Assembly: GCF_002632485.1 (NCBI RefSeq)
Contig: NZ_NIBU01000005.1
Coordinates: 62,001-126,000 of the forward strand
Direction of reading: 5' to 3'
From: Xenorhabdus innexi
Lineage (GTDB): Bacteria; Pseudomonadota; Gammaproteobacteria; Enterobacterales; Enterobacteriaceae
DNA: 64,000 bases
Part shown: positions 21,837-30,611 of the stretch, piece after piece
Position numbering within the stretch: position 1 is the stretch's first letter
Layout of the letters: each line of letters begins with the position of its first letter
Translations under genes and position numbers: made by a program
The notes under the pieces: generated by a model
The model's input: only the letters and a program-made list of their open reading frames with translations
What the model was told of the DNA's origin: nothing
The model's database searches: none

Positions 21837-22688
21837 TCAGCGGCTGCCACGTAAATAAATGAACCAGTAAGTCAACCCAACCAATATCGAACCACCGATG
21901 ATGTTACCTATCGTAACCGGGATCAGATTATCAGTAATGAAATTTGAAATTGTCAGTTGGGGAAATTGCTCTGGTGTTGCGCCGACTTTTTCCCAGAACT
22001 CAGTCGGAGCGAATTCTTTAATAACAATCCCGAAAGGAATTAAAAACATGTTGGCAATGCTGTGTTCAAAGCCGCTGGCGACGAACATACCAATCGGCAG
22101 AATCAATGCAAATAACTTATCAATGAGGCTGCGGCCTGCGTAGCTCATCCAGACAGCAAGGCATACCATCAGATTAGCCAGAATACCTAAGCACAGCGCC
22201 TCAACAAAGGTATGGTGCATTTTATGATCAGCTACCTGTAATACATTCAGTCCCCAGAAACCATTGGCAACGGCATACTGGCCTGACAGCCACATTAAAG
22301 CGACAAAGAACAGGGCTCCTATCAGATTGCCGATATAAACATGCACCCAGTTTTTGAACATTTGTGACCAGGTAATACGACCGGTTGCCTTTGAAACAAT
22401 GGTTAATACCGTAGAAGTGAAGAGATCGACACCAAATATTACGACCAGCATCAGCCCTAAGGAGAAACATATTCCACCGGTTAATTTAGCTAAACCATAA
22501 GGAATAGAAGAGGTTCCTGTAGTCGCCGTAATATAAAAAACAAAAGCAATGGAAATAAACACACCAGCCATTATTGCTGATAAATAAATCACTGCTGGAT
22601 TTTTATTGACTTTATAGACACCACTATCATCAGCAATTTGTGCCATTACAGCAGGTGGAAATAGGTTAAAAGTGTCGTCAGTTTTCAT
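21837..22688 (-). CDS. focA: Formate channel FocA
   Basis: 283 residues (E. coli 285), FNT family. Six membrane spans with [29 protein letters not shown], the [17 protein letters not shown] re-entrant region, [28 protein letters not shown] and [13 protein letters not shown]. The last contains the conserved pore-region histidine. FocA forms an inner-membrane pentamer that moves formate in and out with PflB activity. It is the first gene of focA-pflB-pflA and the FNR box listed upstream fits anaerobic induction. Confidence 0.97.
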   Translation of the reverse strand: MKTDDTFNLFPPAVMAQIADDSGVYKVNKNPAVIYLSAIMAGVFISIAFVFYITATTGTSSIPYGLAKLTGGICFSLGLMLVVIFGVDLFTSTVLTIVSKATGRITWSQMFKNWVHVYIGNLIGALFFVALMWLSGQYAVANGFWGLNVLQVADHKMHHTFVEALCLGILANLMVCLAVWMSYAGRSLIDKLFALILPIGMFVASGFEHSIANMFLIPFGIVIKEFAPTEFWEKVGATPEQFPQLTISNFITDNLIPVTIGNIIGGSILVGLTYWFIYLRGSR

Positions 22689-22707
22689 ACTAACACTCTC
22701 TTTATCT

Positions 22708-22772
22708 TCGGTTAATTATAGCACGTAATGATAGTAACAAACGGACATTGGCATGAATTTGATATGGATCAT
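22708..22772 (-). promoter_or_regulatory. focA promoter with FNR-type box
   Basis: TTGATATGGATCAT at 22759-22772 matches the FNR consensus TTGAT-N4-ATCAA at nine of ten defined bases. Downstream on the minus strand is an extended -10, TGCTATAAT, with TATAAT at 22720-22715. That gives a predicted start near 22708 and places the FNR box about 57-62 bases upstream, near the class I position. The -35 is poor, as expected for an activated extended -10 promoter. Confidence 0.6.
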
Positions 22773-22888
22773 ATTAAATAGAAAGTTTAGCGAAATACGA
22801 CCACTCTGATAGCTGTTTTTTATTCTAACAAATTGATTTTTAAATTAAAAATATTTTTTAAAATTTATAAAAATATTTTATATAAGGA

Positions 22889-22902
22889 ATTTGGCGCCAA
22901 AT
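22889..22902. promoter_or_regulatory. 14-bp perfect palindrome upstream of focA-pfl
   Basis: ATTTGGCGCCAAAT is self-complementary over all 14 bases. It sits in the otherwise very AT-rich focA-ycaO gap, about 170 bases upstream of the predicted focA -10. It looks like a site for a dimeric regulator, but the protein is not identified. Confidence 0.4.
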
Positions 22903-23026
22903 GGATGAAAGGTAAAATAACAGGTTAAATTGTCATTTATTTGTTATTTTAAATAAAATTAAATTTAACCTGATTTTTACTTTTGTTAATTAATAACTAT
23001 TAATTTAACAGTTTATATATTTCAGC

Positions 23027-24787
23027 TTATTTACACCAAAAAGTGCGTTTGGCGTTTTGTAATTTCTCATAAGCATTTAACAGTGCCTGATGGGCTGGTA
23101 ATGCTTTTAATTCTGAATCGACAGACCATAGGCCGTAGAAACAATTTTGACCGGAAATGGCTGAAGAAGCAGCATCGACTGTATTCTGACCATACATTTT
23201 GACAAAAGCCTGATAATACTGGCTCGGGTTACGCTCTTCTTCCTGAGTCAACAGCAGTAATGTATGCAGGCAGCGATAGTAATTTGTTCTTTCTGCGGTG
23301 AAGACAGAAGCGTTGAAATCCTGTGTCCACTCAACCCAGATCAGAGCTTGTTCCAGATCATTACCAGCCAGTGCCAGCATGGATTTCAGTTCACCAATCC
23401 TTAAATTGCTCCAGCCGTTGTCTTTACCGGAAGCGATTCCCAATAACTCACGAACACGGGTAAAATCATCCAAGCCTTCTTCATCTATTTGATCAAGAAA
23501 TGCCAGATATTCTTCAGGCTGCCACTGGCTGTCCGGTAATGCCAGAATGGTGTCACGCAGGTGAGTGCCCATTGTATTATTGGCAATATGCAAATCTTCA
23601 ACCGGATAAATATCTGACATACCCGGCACCAGAATACGGCAGGCATAAACACCCAGATGTTCGTAGTCAGCAATATAAACTTCGGCACTCAGCGTATTGA
23701 AAATACGCATCAGAGTTGCGAATTCTTCTTCGGTTTTACCACTGAAATTCCAGTCGGCAAATTCGTAATCAGCATCCTGTTTGAACAGATCCCAGCTGAT
23801 TGCTCCGCTTGAATCAATAAAATGGGTTTCAAGGTTAGTGTGTTCAGAAACTTCTTCATCATCAAAACTTGGTGGTGTGAAGACATCCAAATCTTTCAGA
23901 CTGCGGCCCTGTAAAAGCTCAGTGACGGTACGCTCCAGTGCAACGCCAAACTCGGGATGAGCACCAAAAGAGGCGAAACAAGTACCATTATTAGGGTTAA
24001 ACAGGACAACGCAGATGACCGGAAATTGCCCACCCAGAGAGGCATCGTAGCAATAAAGTGGGAATCCTTCTTCCTGTAACTTATTGACTGATGCAACAAC
24101 ACCGGGATACCGGTCCATTACGGCTTGCGGAATTTCAGGCAAACTAATACATTCTGCGATGATGCGGTTTTTCACATAGCGTTCGAATACTTCGGACAGA
24201 CCCTGAACACGGGCCTCATTCATGGTATTACCTGCTGACATACCATTTGACACATACAGATTCCCAACTATGTTCATTGGGATATAGACCGTTTCATTAT
24301 CAGACTGGCGGGTAAAAGGCAGAGCACAGATCCCGCGATCTTCATTGCCGGATTGTAAATCAATTAGTTGGCTAGCATAAAGCTCATTAGCCGGATTGTA
24401 AAAACTGTGCAGATGTTCGTCCAGAATACCCGCTGGCAGAGAATCATCTTCCGGTAAAGGGAACCACTTTTCGTTCGGATAATGAACAAAATCGCTCTGA
24501 GCAATAGTTTTTCCAAGATAAAAATCAGCGAAAAAATAGTTAGTTGATAGACGTTCAAAGTATTCACCTAACGCAGAAGCTAATGCCGCTTTCTTACTGG
24601 CTCCTTTGCCGTTAGTAAAACAGAGTGGACAGTCGCGATCACGGATATGTACTGACCAGACATTTGGGACAGGGTTCAGCCATGAGGCTTCTTCGATATT
24701 AAAACCAAGGTTGTGCAGTTTCTGTTGGAAATTATTAATAGAGTCTTCTAATGCGGCATCTTTGCCTGGGATGTAGGTCTGCGTCAT
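23027..24787 (-). CDS. ycaO: YcaO, ATP-dependent YcaO-domain protein linked to S12 methylthiolation
   Basis: 586 residues from the second of two adjacent ATG codons (24787), matching E. coli MTQTxIPGKDAALEDS; a start at 24790 adds one Met. The family blocks NGKGASKKAALASALGEYFERLSTNYFF, LQSGNEDRGICALPFTRQSDN and VQGLSEVFERYVKNRI carry residues of the YcaO ATP/Mg site. A C-terminal TPR-like extension follows, as in E. coli. Genetic work in E. coli connects YcaO with RimO-dependent beta-methylthiolation of ribosomal protein S12; the YcaO superfamily otherwise cyclodehydrates peptide backbones. No precursor-peptide gene was seen nearby, so this is the housekeeping type. It lies next to focA as in E. 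coli. Confidence 0.93.
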   Translation of the reverse strand: MTQTYIPGKDAALEDSINNFQQKLHNLGFNIEEASWLNPVPNVWSVHIRDRDCPLCFTNGKGASKKAALASALGEYFERLSTNYFFADFYLGKTIAQSDFVHYPNEKWFPLPEDDSLPAGILDEHLHSFYNPANELYASQLIDLQSGNEDRGICALPFTRQSDNETVYIPMNIVGNLYVSNGMSAGNTMNEARVQGLSEVFERYVKNRIIAECISLPEIPQAVMDRYPGVVASVNKLQEEGFPLYCYDASLGGQFPVICVVLFNPNNGTCFASFGAHPEFGVALERTVTELLQGRSLKDLDVFTPPSFDDEEVSEHTNLETHFIDSSGAISWDLFKQDADYEFADWNFSGKTEEEFATLMRIFNTLSAEVYIADYEHLGVYACRILVPGMSDIYPVEDLHIANNTMGTHLRDTILALPDSQWQPEEYLAFLDQIDEEGLDDFTRVRELLGIASGKDNGWSNLRIGELKSMLALAGNDLEQALIWVEWTQDFNASVFTAERTNYYRCLHTLLLLTQEEERNPSQYYQAFVKMYGQNTVDAASSAISGQNCFYGLWSVDSELKALPAHQALLNAYEKLQNAKRTFWCK

Positions 24788-24936
24788 CATTATTCACTTT
24801 GATTTCTGTAAAGAGCTACATATCATACGGCGTTTTTTTTGTCGCCTCTATTTAATTCCCAAAAATTATTGTTAATTAGAGTTTATTTATTTCCCCAATA
24901 CATACTAGAATAGCTTTTTTTACAAGAGGTTGAATA

Positions 24937-25980
24937 ATGAAAAGTATTAAAAAAACAGCAATAGCCAGTTTTCTGGCTTTAGTCAGTGGTTCTGCATTTG
25001 CTCTGCCAAACATTACTGTTCTGGCAACAGGAGGCACAATCGCTGGTGGTGGTGAATCTGCAACTAAATCCAGCTACACTGCGGGTCAGGTAGGTGTTGA
25101 TTCATTACTGAATGCTGTTCCTGCTATCAAAAATATTGCTAATCTGAAAGGTGAGCAGGTTGTTAGCATCGGTTCTCAGGACATGAATGATCAGGTCTGG
25201 TTGACTTTGGCGAAAAAGATTAATGCAGATTGTGATAAAACCGATGGTTTTGTCATCACCCACGGTACTGATACCATGGAAGAAACTGCTTATTTCCTTG
25301 ATCTGACTACTCAGTGTAAGAAACCAATCGTTATGGTTGGTGCAATGCGTCCATCAACTGCTCTGGGTGCTGATGGTCCATTGAATCTCTACAATGCTGT
25401 TGTTGTAGCATCAGATAAAGATTCTGCAAACCGCGGTGTTTTGCTTGCTATGAATGATTCTGTTATTCATGGACGTGACATCGGAAAACTGAGCACAACT
25501 GAAGTTCAGGCTTTCCAGGCAGTGAACGCAGGCCCACAAGGCTTTATTCATAACGGTAAAGTAAACTATTACTCTGCTGCGCCAGCGAAAGAAGAGAAAG
25601 CTGCTTTTGATGTCAGTAAACTGACTGAACTGCCAAAAGTAGGAATTGTTTATAACTACTCTAATGCGTCCGACCTGCCAACTAAAGCGTTTGTAGAAAA
25701 TGGTTATAAAGGCATTATCAGTGCTGGCGTAGGTAACGGTAACATTTACAAGTCTATTCTGGACACACTGTCACAGGCAGCTAAAGATGGTGTTGTTGTG
25801 GTTCGCTCCAGCCGTATTCCTTTCGGTTTTACCACTCAGAATGCTGAAGTTAATGACAGCAAATACGGCTTTGTGGCATCAGAAAGACTGAACCCACAGA
25901 AAGCACGTGTTCTTCTGCAATTGGCTCTGACTCAGACTTCTGATCCAGCAAAAGTTCAGGCAATGTTTTCTAAATATTAA
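24937..25980 (+). CDS. ansB: Periplasmic L-asparaginase II
   Basis: 347 residues (E. coli AnsB 348). The signal peptide is MKSIKKTAIASFLALVSGSAFA, with cleavage before LPNITVLATGGTIAGG. Active-site threonine T34 (T12 of the mature chain) and the T111-D112 pair in THGTDTMEETAYFLDLT are present, as is the AMRPSTALGADGPLNLYNAV block. It hydrolyses asparagine to aspartate and ammonia in the periplasm and is high-affinity in this subfamily. In E. coli ansB lies elsewhere, so its place between ycaO and serC is a difference in gene order. The AAGAGG ribosome-binding site is good. It is convergent with the hydroxylase gene. Confidence 0.95.
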   Translation: MKSIKKTAIASFLALVSGSAFALPNITVLATGGTIAGGGESATKSSYTAGQVGVDSLLNAVPAIKNIANLKGEQVVSIGSQDMNDQVWLTLAKKINADCDKTDGFVITHGTDTMEETAYFLDLTTQCKKPIVMVGAMRPSTALGADGPLNLYNAVVVASDKDSANRGVLLAMNDSVIHGRDIGKLSTTEVQAFQAVNAGPQGFIHNGKVNYYSAAPAKEEKAAFDVSKLTELPKVGIVYNYSNASDLPTKAFVENGYKGIISAGVGNGNIYKSILDTLSQAAKDGVVVVRSSRIPFGFTTQNAEVNDSKYGFVASERLNPQKARVLLQLALTQTSDPAKVQAMFSKY

Positions 25981-26052
25981 TTCCTGAGCTAAACATACCG
26001 AATCTTTTTCAGGTTGCATTGTTGCAACGTGAAAGAAAGGAAGTATAAACAG

Positions 26053-26077
26053 AAAGACGCTTTTAAATGTCTTTTTG
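26053..26077 (+). terminator. ansB terminator
   Basis: Stem AAAGAC/GTCTTT (26053-26058, 26069-26074) with a ten-base loop, followed by TTG. The left arm lies in an 18-base stretch repeated exactly at 27022-27039. Confidence 0.65.
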
Positions 26078-26087
26078 TTCAGATTGC

Positions 26088-26121
26088 CGACAAACCTTGT
26101 TGAAAATAACGAGGTTTGTCG
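26088..26121 (-). terminator. Hairpin at the 3' end of the hydroxylase gene
   Basis: A 10-bp perfect inverted repeat CGACAAACCT/AGGTTTGTCG with a 14-base loop, ten bases beyond the hydroxylase stop on the minus strand. No T-run follows, so termination is inferred from position. Confidence 0.5.
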
Positions 26122-26130
26122 CATTCATTA

Positions 26131-26661
26131 TCAATCATTATATTTCGATATTTTTATCGTTCTTAAAACAAAATCCCAAATCCTAACTGAGACGCCATAA
26201 TTAACATGAGGATTACGATGGTGTATTTCATGATGGCGACGTAATTTGTCTATCACTGATGTACTTGAGTGATGGATCAAATAATGGATACTGATATAAT
26301 AATAATACCCGATACAAAGACCAATAAATATCATGCTCCCCCGAGTGAAACTGTCCATCAGAGTACAAGATATCAGCCAGGCTAATCCCAAAGAGATAGT
26401 GATAAAAATTGGTGTGGTACCAATCCAATCAAGTGGTTTTACATGATGTCTCGCATGGTCTCGTTTATAATAAAAATGAAAACCAAAACGGTGAATTGTA
26501 TATTCCATTAATGTCCATATAAGCCATCCTAACCCAGCGTAAAGTAGCCAGAATATATTTATATCACCGCTGATAAGCGACATCGCGAATGCTGCAAAAG
26601 CATAAACCGGAACGATGATAAAATCTGCCATATACTGAGAGCGTGTTAAATTCCAATTCAT
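26131..26661 (-). CDS. Fatty acid hydroxylase / sterol desaturase superfamily membrane enzyme
   Basis: 176 residues with four hydrophobic stretches (about 13-33, 36-53, 80-102 and 108-125). The histidine clusters expected of a membrane di-iron oxygenase are H57-RFGF-H62, H69-AR-H72-H73, H126-YLI-H130-H131 and H143/H144-EI-H147-H148. This pattern fits the PF04116 family, which hydroxylates or desaturates lipids, sterols and carotenoids. The substrate cannot be read from the sequence. It is downstream of the NRPS-like gene on the same strand but separated by 424 bases and a strong hairpin, so joint function is a hypothesis. The AAGGTGA ribosome-binding site is good. It is absent from this position in E. 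coli. Confidence 0.82.
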   Translation of the reverse strand: MNWNLTRSQYMADFIIVPVYAFAAFAMSLISGDINIFWLLYAGLGWLIWTLMEYTIHRFGFHFYYKRDHARHHVKPLDWIGTTPIFITISLGLAWLISCTLMDSFTRGSMIFIGLCIGYYYYISIHYLIHHSSTSVIDKLRRHHEIHHRNPHVNYGVSVRIWDFVLRTIKISKYND

Positions 26662-27085
26662 AATAAATCACCTTTTTCATTTATAATGATGATGAATATA
26701 ACGGGTAGACCCGACTCGCTATTTTGGTGATTGTTTCAACACTAAAACGTAATGACTTTTTCAATAAATGATAAAAATAGTAATGTTGAAGATCTTTAAT
26801 TATTTAGTTTATTAGTTAATAAAAATACTTTTTAAATAATTCAAGTTTGGTTTGAAAAGAAAGGATATTTAACTGGGGTTTTTATCTTAAGTTAAAGATA
26901 TAGGTAACTTATAGCAGGGAAAATAATTTCTGCATATTTCAATTAATGATGATTAACCTTAAAAATTATTAAATTAACAGAATTAAAATGATACTTTGTA
27001 TTATAACTATATTAACTCAGCAACAGAAAGACGCTTTTAGGCGTCTTTCTGTTATTAAACAAACAATTTATTAAATAAACTCACT
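26662..27085. other. Gap between NRPS-like gene and hydroxylase
   Basis: 424 AT-rich bases. Contains the strong hairpin 27022-27053 after the NRPS-like gene and presumably the promoter of the hydroxylase gene. No promoter motif could be singled out. Confidence 0.5.
27022..27053 (-). terminator. NRPS-like gene 3' hairpin
   Basis: A 13-bp perfect stem (AACAGAAAGACGC 27022-27034, GCGTCTTTCTGTT 27041-27053) with a six-base loop, 33 bases after the stop of the minus-strand NRPS-like gene. A T-run is lacking on the minus side. Confidence 0.65.
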
Positions 27086-30000
27086 TTATGATAAAAAACC
27101 GATGCGTTTCCAATAGGTAAGGTAGCATTCAAGTAAATTATCATCCATTGGTGTATATCTGATTGGTGTCTCTTTTAGTGCTGATTCTGTGTTTTTTGCA
27201 TCATATGCTGGCATATCTTTGTACATTTCTAATCGGGATAATTCACCATAGGCTTTTTCAGATAACATAGGGAGTAATGGCATTAATGGGTTATCCATAA
27301 TTTCATTATCTGTTTCCAGTTTTTTCAGCCATTCAGAATAATGCATACCTTCAAGCTGGTAGCCATGCTGCCTGAGTAATGCGAAGAATGGATCTAAATC
27401 CATTGATTGTTTACGATCAGGCGAAACCAGATGGTAAGCTTTTCCCAACTTTTTGTTATCAATGGAAATATTAAGCAAGCTTTGGCTGACATAATCAACA
27501 GGAACGAACTCTTCACGCAGGTTGGCTAAGAGTGGATAGGCACCTATTTTGATACAGCCTTTAACTAATCTGGAAACAAAGTCTTTTGGGTTATTGGCTC
27601 CTGTCTGGCTATCGCCCATGATAAAACCGGGACGATATACTGAAAGAGGTATTCCCCTGTCTCTGGCCTGCCATATCATACGTTCAGCAACCCACTTGCT
27701 TTGTGAATATCCTGAATCATATTTTAATCCGGTCAGATAAGGGGAAATATCGTCATCTTCACCTAAGCTGTCTACTGATGAGAAAATTCCAGCGGGACCA
27801 AAAATAGAAACTGTAGATACATAGTGCAGAGGTTTTGCTTTCTTATTGGTGGCAAGGCGTAAAATATTCAGTGTGCCCAGAACGTTGCCATCATAATGCA
27901 TGGAGTAGGGTTGAATATAATTTACATGGGCAGCCAAATGAAAAATAGCGTCACACTCAGAGGACAGTTGCTCATAATCTTGTTGACTCAGGTCTAAATG
28001 AGGTTTTGTAAGATCACTGGCCATAACCTGCAATCGCGGAAGAAATTCTTCTTGCCATAATCCATATTGATACAGATTTTCCTTAAGTCGTAACAAAGCT
28101 GTCTGGTTATCTTTGGCACGTACCAGACAAGTAACTCTGTTAATTTTGGTTTGTAGTAAAAGGTCACGCAGGAAAAATGCTCCCAGAAAACCGCTTGCTC
28201 CAGTGAGCAGTACTCGCCCGGCATCTGAGCTTAACCACGGTTCCGGGAAGTGAGGTAGTGGCTGAATTTCCGGGGGAAGTATGCTGTCTTTGAGCATAGT
28301 AGCATAGAGATCTTCAGACATATTCTCATTTTGCGACATGTGTGCAGCCAGTGTTCTTGGTGTGGGAAAGTCATACAAGAGCTGAACAGGTAAACGTTTT
28401 TGTATTTTATTTCCTAGTGCAAGAATAAGGCTGCTGGCTTGCAGTGAATTGCCCCCTATCTGGAAGAAATTACTATCCAGAGTAAGGTCATAATCATCTA
28501 AGGTTTTCTGCCAAATACTCAAAACAATTAGCTCATCTTCATTTGTATCGGTAGTTGGCTGAGATGATAATCGTTGTTCCTGATTTTGGGTATATTCGGC
28601 CAGTAAGCGTTTTCTATCTATTTTACCATTTGGATTAATAGGGATGTGTTCAACAATAGTAATCCGAGGCAACATATAATCAGGTAAGTAGTGTTTAATT
28701 GACTGAGTTAAATTATGTTTTGAAAAAGTTTCCGGCTTTTTAGGGACAACAAATGCAATCAGGTAAGGTTCTATATTTTCTTTTTTCACTATACTCACAG
28801 CCGCAGACTGAAGAAGTTCGCTTTTCAGTAATTGAGTTTCAATTTCTTCTATTTCAATGCGATGTCCGCGTATTTTTATCTGATTATCTATTCGTCCTGC
28901 AAACATATAAATACCGTCAGATCTTTGCCAGCCTAAATCCCCAGTCCGATATATTTTTTTTAATTGATTGTTTCTTTCAATATCCATCATGATAAAACGT
29001 TGCGCATTAATTTCCGGCCGATTCCAATAACCACGGGCAATCCCTTCCCCTCCCAGATATATTTCACCTATCTGATTTGGTGCAACAGGCTGTAATTGAT
29101 CATTTAATATATAAATATCAGTGTGACCAATCGGTCTTCCTATTGGTATATCCTCATCGGTTAATTCATCCAACTTAATTTCATGGATCAGGCCTATAAT
29201 GGTACTTTCAGTCGGCCCGTAACAATTTGCTAAAAATTTTGGAGGGGCAGCCTGTAAAACCTGACGAAAAGCGTGTGGATTTAGTTTTTCACCACCTACA
29301 AAAAGGTAACGTAAGTGACGAAATGCTCGGGGACATGAATGAGCAGTTAAATGAAACAAAGCCGCAGTCATCATCATGCAGCTCACCGAATATTTCTCTA
29401 GTGCAGCTTCAAACAGATAGGGATCTATAATTATTTTTCGGGGAATAACAACCGCGGCAGCTCCATTTAATAACGCTCCCCAGATCTCGAATAGAGAAAC
29501 ATCAAATGTGGGGTTCGAAATAGCAGCTATTTTATCATTGGCAGTGAAGTTAATGTAATCAGGCTCAACAACAATACGGAGAATACCTCGGGCTTCTATT
29601 TCAACTGCTTTTGGACGGCCTGTTGTTCCGGAAGTAAATAATATATGGGTTCGATGATTTTTCTCCCTATTAATCTTGGGGAAATAGACAATGATTGATT
29701 TTTCCAGTATATCCTGATTAATAGTAATGAAATTTGTGGGTAAAGAACGGCTCTGATATTTTTGAGTGGTTAATGTCAGATTTATTTGTAAGTCTTGTAG
29801 CATAAAACATAATCTATCATCAGGTACGGTCGGATCGAGTGGAACGCAGCTTCCTCCGGCCATTAGAATAGCAACCTGACTAATAATCTGTTCAATACCG
29901 GGTTCCAGTAAAATCCCTACCGGCGTTTCATGTTTTACACCCAGATTAAATAAATAGAATGCCAGTGAACGTGCTTGATGAATTAACTCACGGTAACTAA

Positions 30001-30145
30001 TGGTTCGTTCTTCGGTAATTATTGCAGGATGTTCAGAGTACTCTACCGATTTTTGAATGAAAATGTTAATTAAATCATGGTTAACAGGATAGGTTAATTC
30101 ACCCCAGAAACCATGAGGGGTTGTTTTTATTACTGTGTTAGTCAT
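27086..30145 (-). CDS. Stand-alone NRPS-like enzyme: adenylation - thiolation - thioester reductase
   Basis: 1019 residues. The adenylation domain (about 20-520) has LFTSGTTGRPK at 169-179, YGPTE at 309-313, TGD at 401-403 and the catalytic lysine K508 in NPNGKIDRK. The carrier domain (about 535-605) has the phosphopantetheine serine S567 in GGNSL. The reductase domain (about 640-1019) has the NADP-binding TGASGFLG at 648-655 and the Y813/K817 pair in GYSQSKW. No condensation domain is present. D215 sits at the position that binds the alpha-amino group, so an alpha-amino acid substrate is likely, released by NAD(P)H as an amino aldehyde or alcohol. The GGTG ribosome-binding site is good. It is flanked by ansB/hydroxylase and serC and is not part of the E. 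coli backbone. The product is unknown. Confidence 0.9.
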   Translation of the reverse strand: MTNTVIKTTPHGFWGELTYPVNHDLINIFIQKSVEYSEHPAIITEERTISYRELIHQARSLAFYLFNLGVKHETPVGILLEPGIEQIISQVAILMAGGSCVPLDPTVPDDRLCFMLQDLQINLTLTTQKYQSRSLPTNFITINQDILEKSIIVYFPKINREKNHRTHILFTSGTTGRPKAVEIEARGILRIVVEPDYINFTANDKIAAISNPTFDVSLFEIWGALLNGAAAVVIPRKIIIDPYLFEAALEKYSVSCMMMTAALFHLTAHSCPRAFRHLRYLFVGGEKLNPHAFRQVLQAAPPKFLANCYGPTESTIIGLIHEIKLDELTDEDIPIGRPIGHTDIYILNDQLQPVAPNQIGEIYLGGEGIARGYWNRPEINAQRFIMMDIERNNQLKKIYRTGDLGWQRSDGIYMFAGRIDNQIKIRGHRIEIEEIETQLLKSELLQSAAVSIVKKENIEPYLIAFVVPKKPETFSKHNLTQSIKHYLPDYMLPRITIVEHIPINPNGKIDRKRLLAEYTQNQEQRLSSQPTTDTNEDELIVLSIWQKTLDDYDLTLDSNFFQIGGNSLQASSLILALGNKIQKRLPVQLLYDFPTPRTLAAHMSQNENMSEDLYATMLKDSILPPEIQPLPHFPEPWLSSDAGRVLLTGASGFLGAFFLRDLLLQTKINRVTCLVRAKDNQTALLRLKENLYQYGLWQEEFLPRLQVMASDLTKPHLDLSQQDYEQLSSECDAIFHLAAHVNYIQPYSMHYDGNVLGTLNILRLATNKKAKPLHYVSTVSIFGPAGIFSSVDSLGEDDDISPYLTGLKYDSGYSQSKWVAERMIWQARDRGIPLSVYRPGFIMGDSQTGANNPKDFVSRLVKGCIKIGAYPLLANLREEFVPVDYVSQSLLNISIDNKKLGKAYHLVSPDRKQSMDLDPFFALLRQHGYQLEGMHYSEWLKKLETDNEIMDNPLMPLLPMLSEKAYGELSRLEMYKDMPAYDAKNTESALKETPIRYTPMDDNLLECYLTYWKRIGFLS

Positions 30146-30611
30146 AATTACACCTTTATTAAAGTGTTGAAATTTGTTTTTATAATGTTGGTAATAAAAT
30201 TATTATTTTTGTTGTCTTAATGTATTTTCTTTACTTTAAAATATAGAGATGAAATGAACTACTCTATTTTAATCCAATAAAATATAAAGTTATTTCTAAG
30301 CACTATCATGCTGATAAGTATGCTTGCAGGTATTTTATTATGATTTCTTTAAATCCCTATTACACATAATTTGATAATAATATTCTTATTTAGTTATGGT
30401 GGATTTACATAATCAGAATAACAGTGCTCATTAAAAATAGTTGAGCTTGTATTTATTGAATACATTAACTTTTGGCTATAAACAGTACTATCCGGTAGGC
30501 ACTATGCTGTCGTTGACAACAATCTGGTAATAACCATTGCAGAGGCTGGACGGGAGTGATAAAACCAATACATCCGATTTTTATTGTATCTATAATGATA
30601 GGGTGGAGTTA
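30146..30611. other. Divergent region between NRPS-like gene and serC
   Basis: 466 bases, strongly AT-rich in the left two thirds. It should hold the leftward promoter of the NRPS-like gene and the rightward serC promoter. A TTGACA at 30513-30518 is a possible -35 for serC but its -10 partner is poor. No repeat or small gene was recognised. Confidence 0.45.

Larger units (their letters stand above)
22689..23026. other. focA upstream / ycaO downstream region
   Basis: 338 mostly AT-rich bases on the minus strand between ycaO and focA. It carries the FNR-type promoter and the 14-bp palindrome listed separately. No convincing ycaO terminator was seen. Confidence 0.5.

Noticed and set aside
23027-24787. 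YcaO as part of a RiPP (azole peptide) cluster
   Set aside because: The sequence matches the housekeeping enterobacterial YcaO with its position next to focA; no precursor peptide, dehydrogenase or cyclodehydratase partner lies nearby.
24937-30145. Genomic island delivered by a phage or transposon
   Set aside because: No integrase, transposase, tRNA target or attachment-site repeats were seen; only the short 18-base repeat around the hydroxylase gene, which is reported as a finding.
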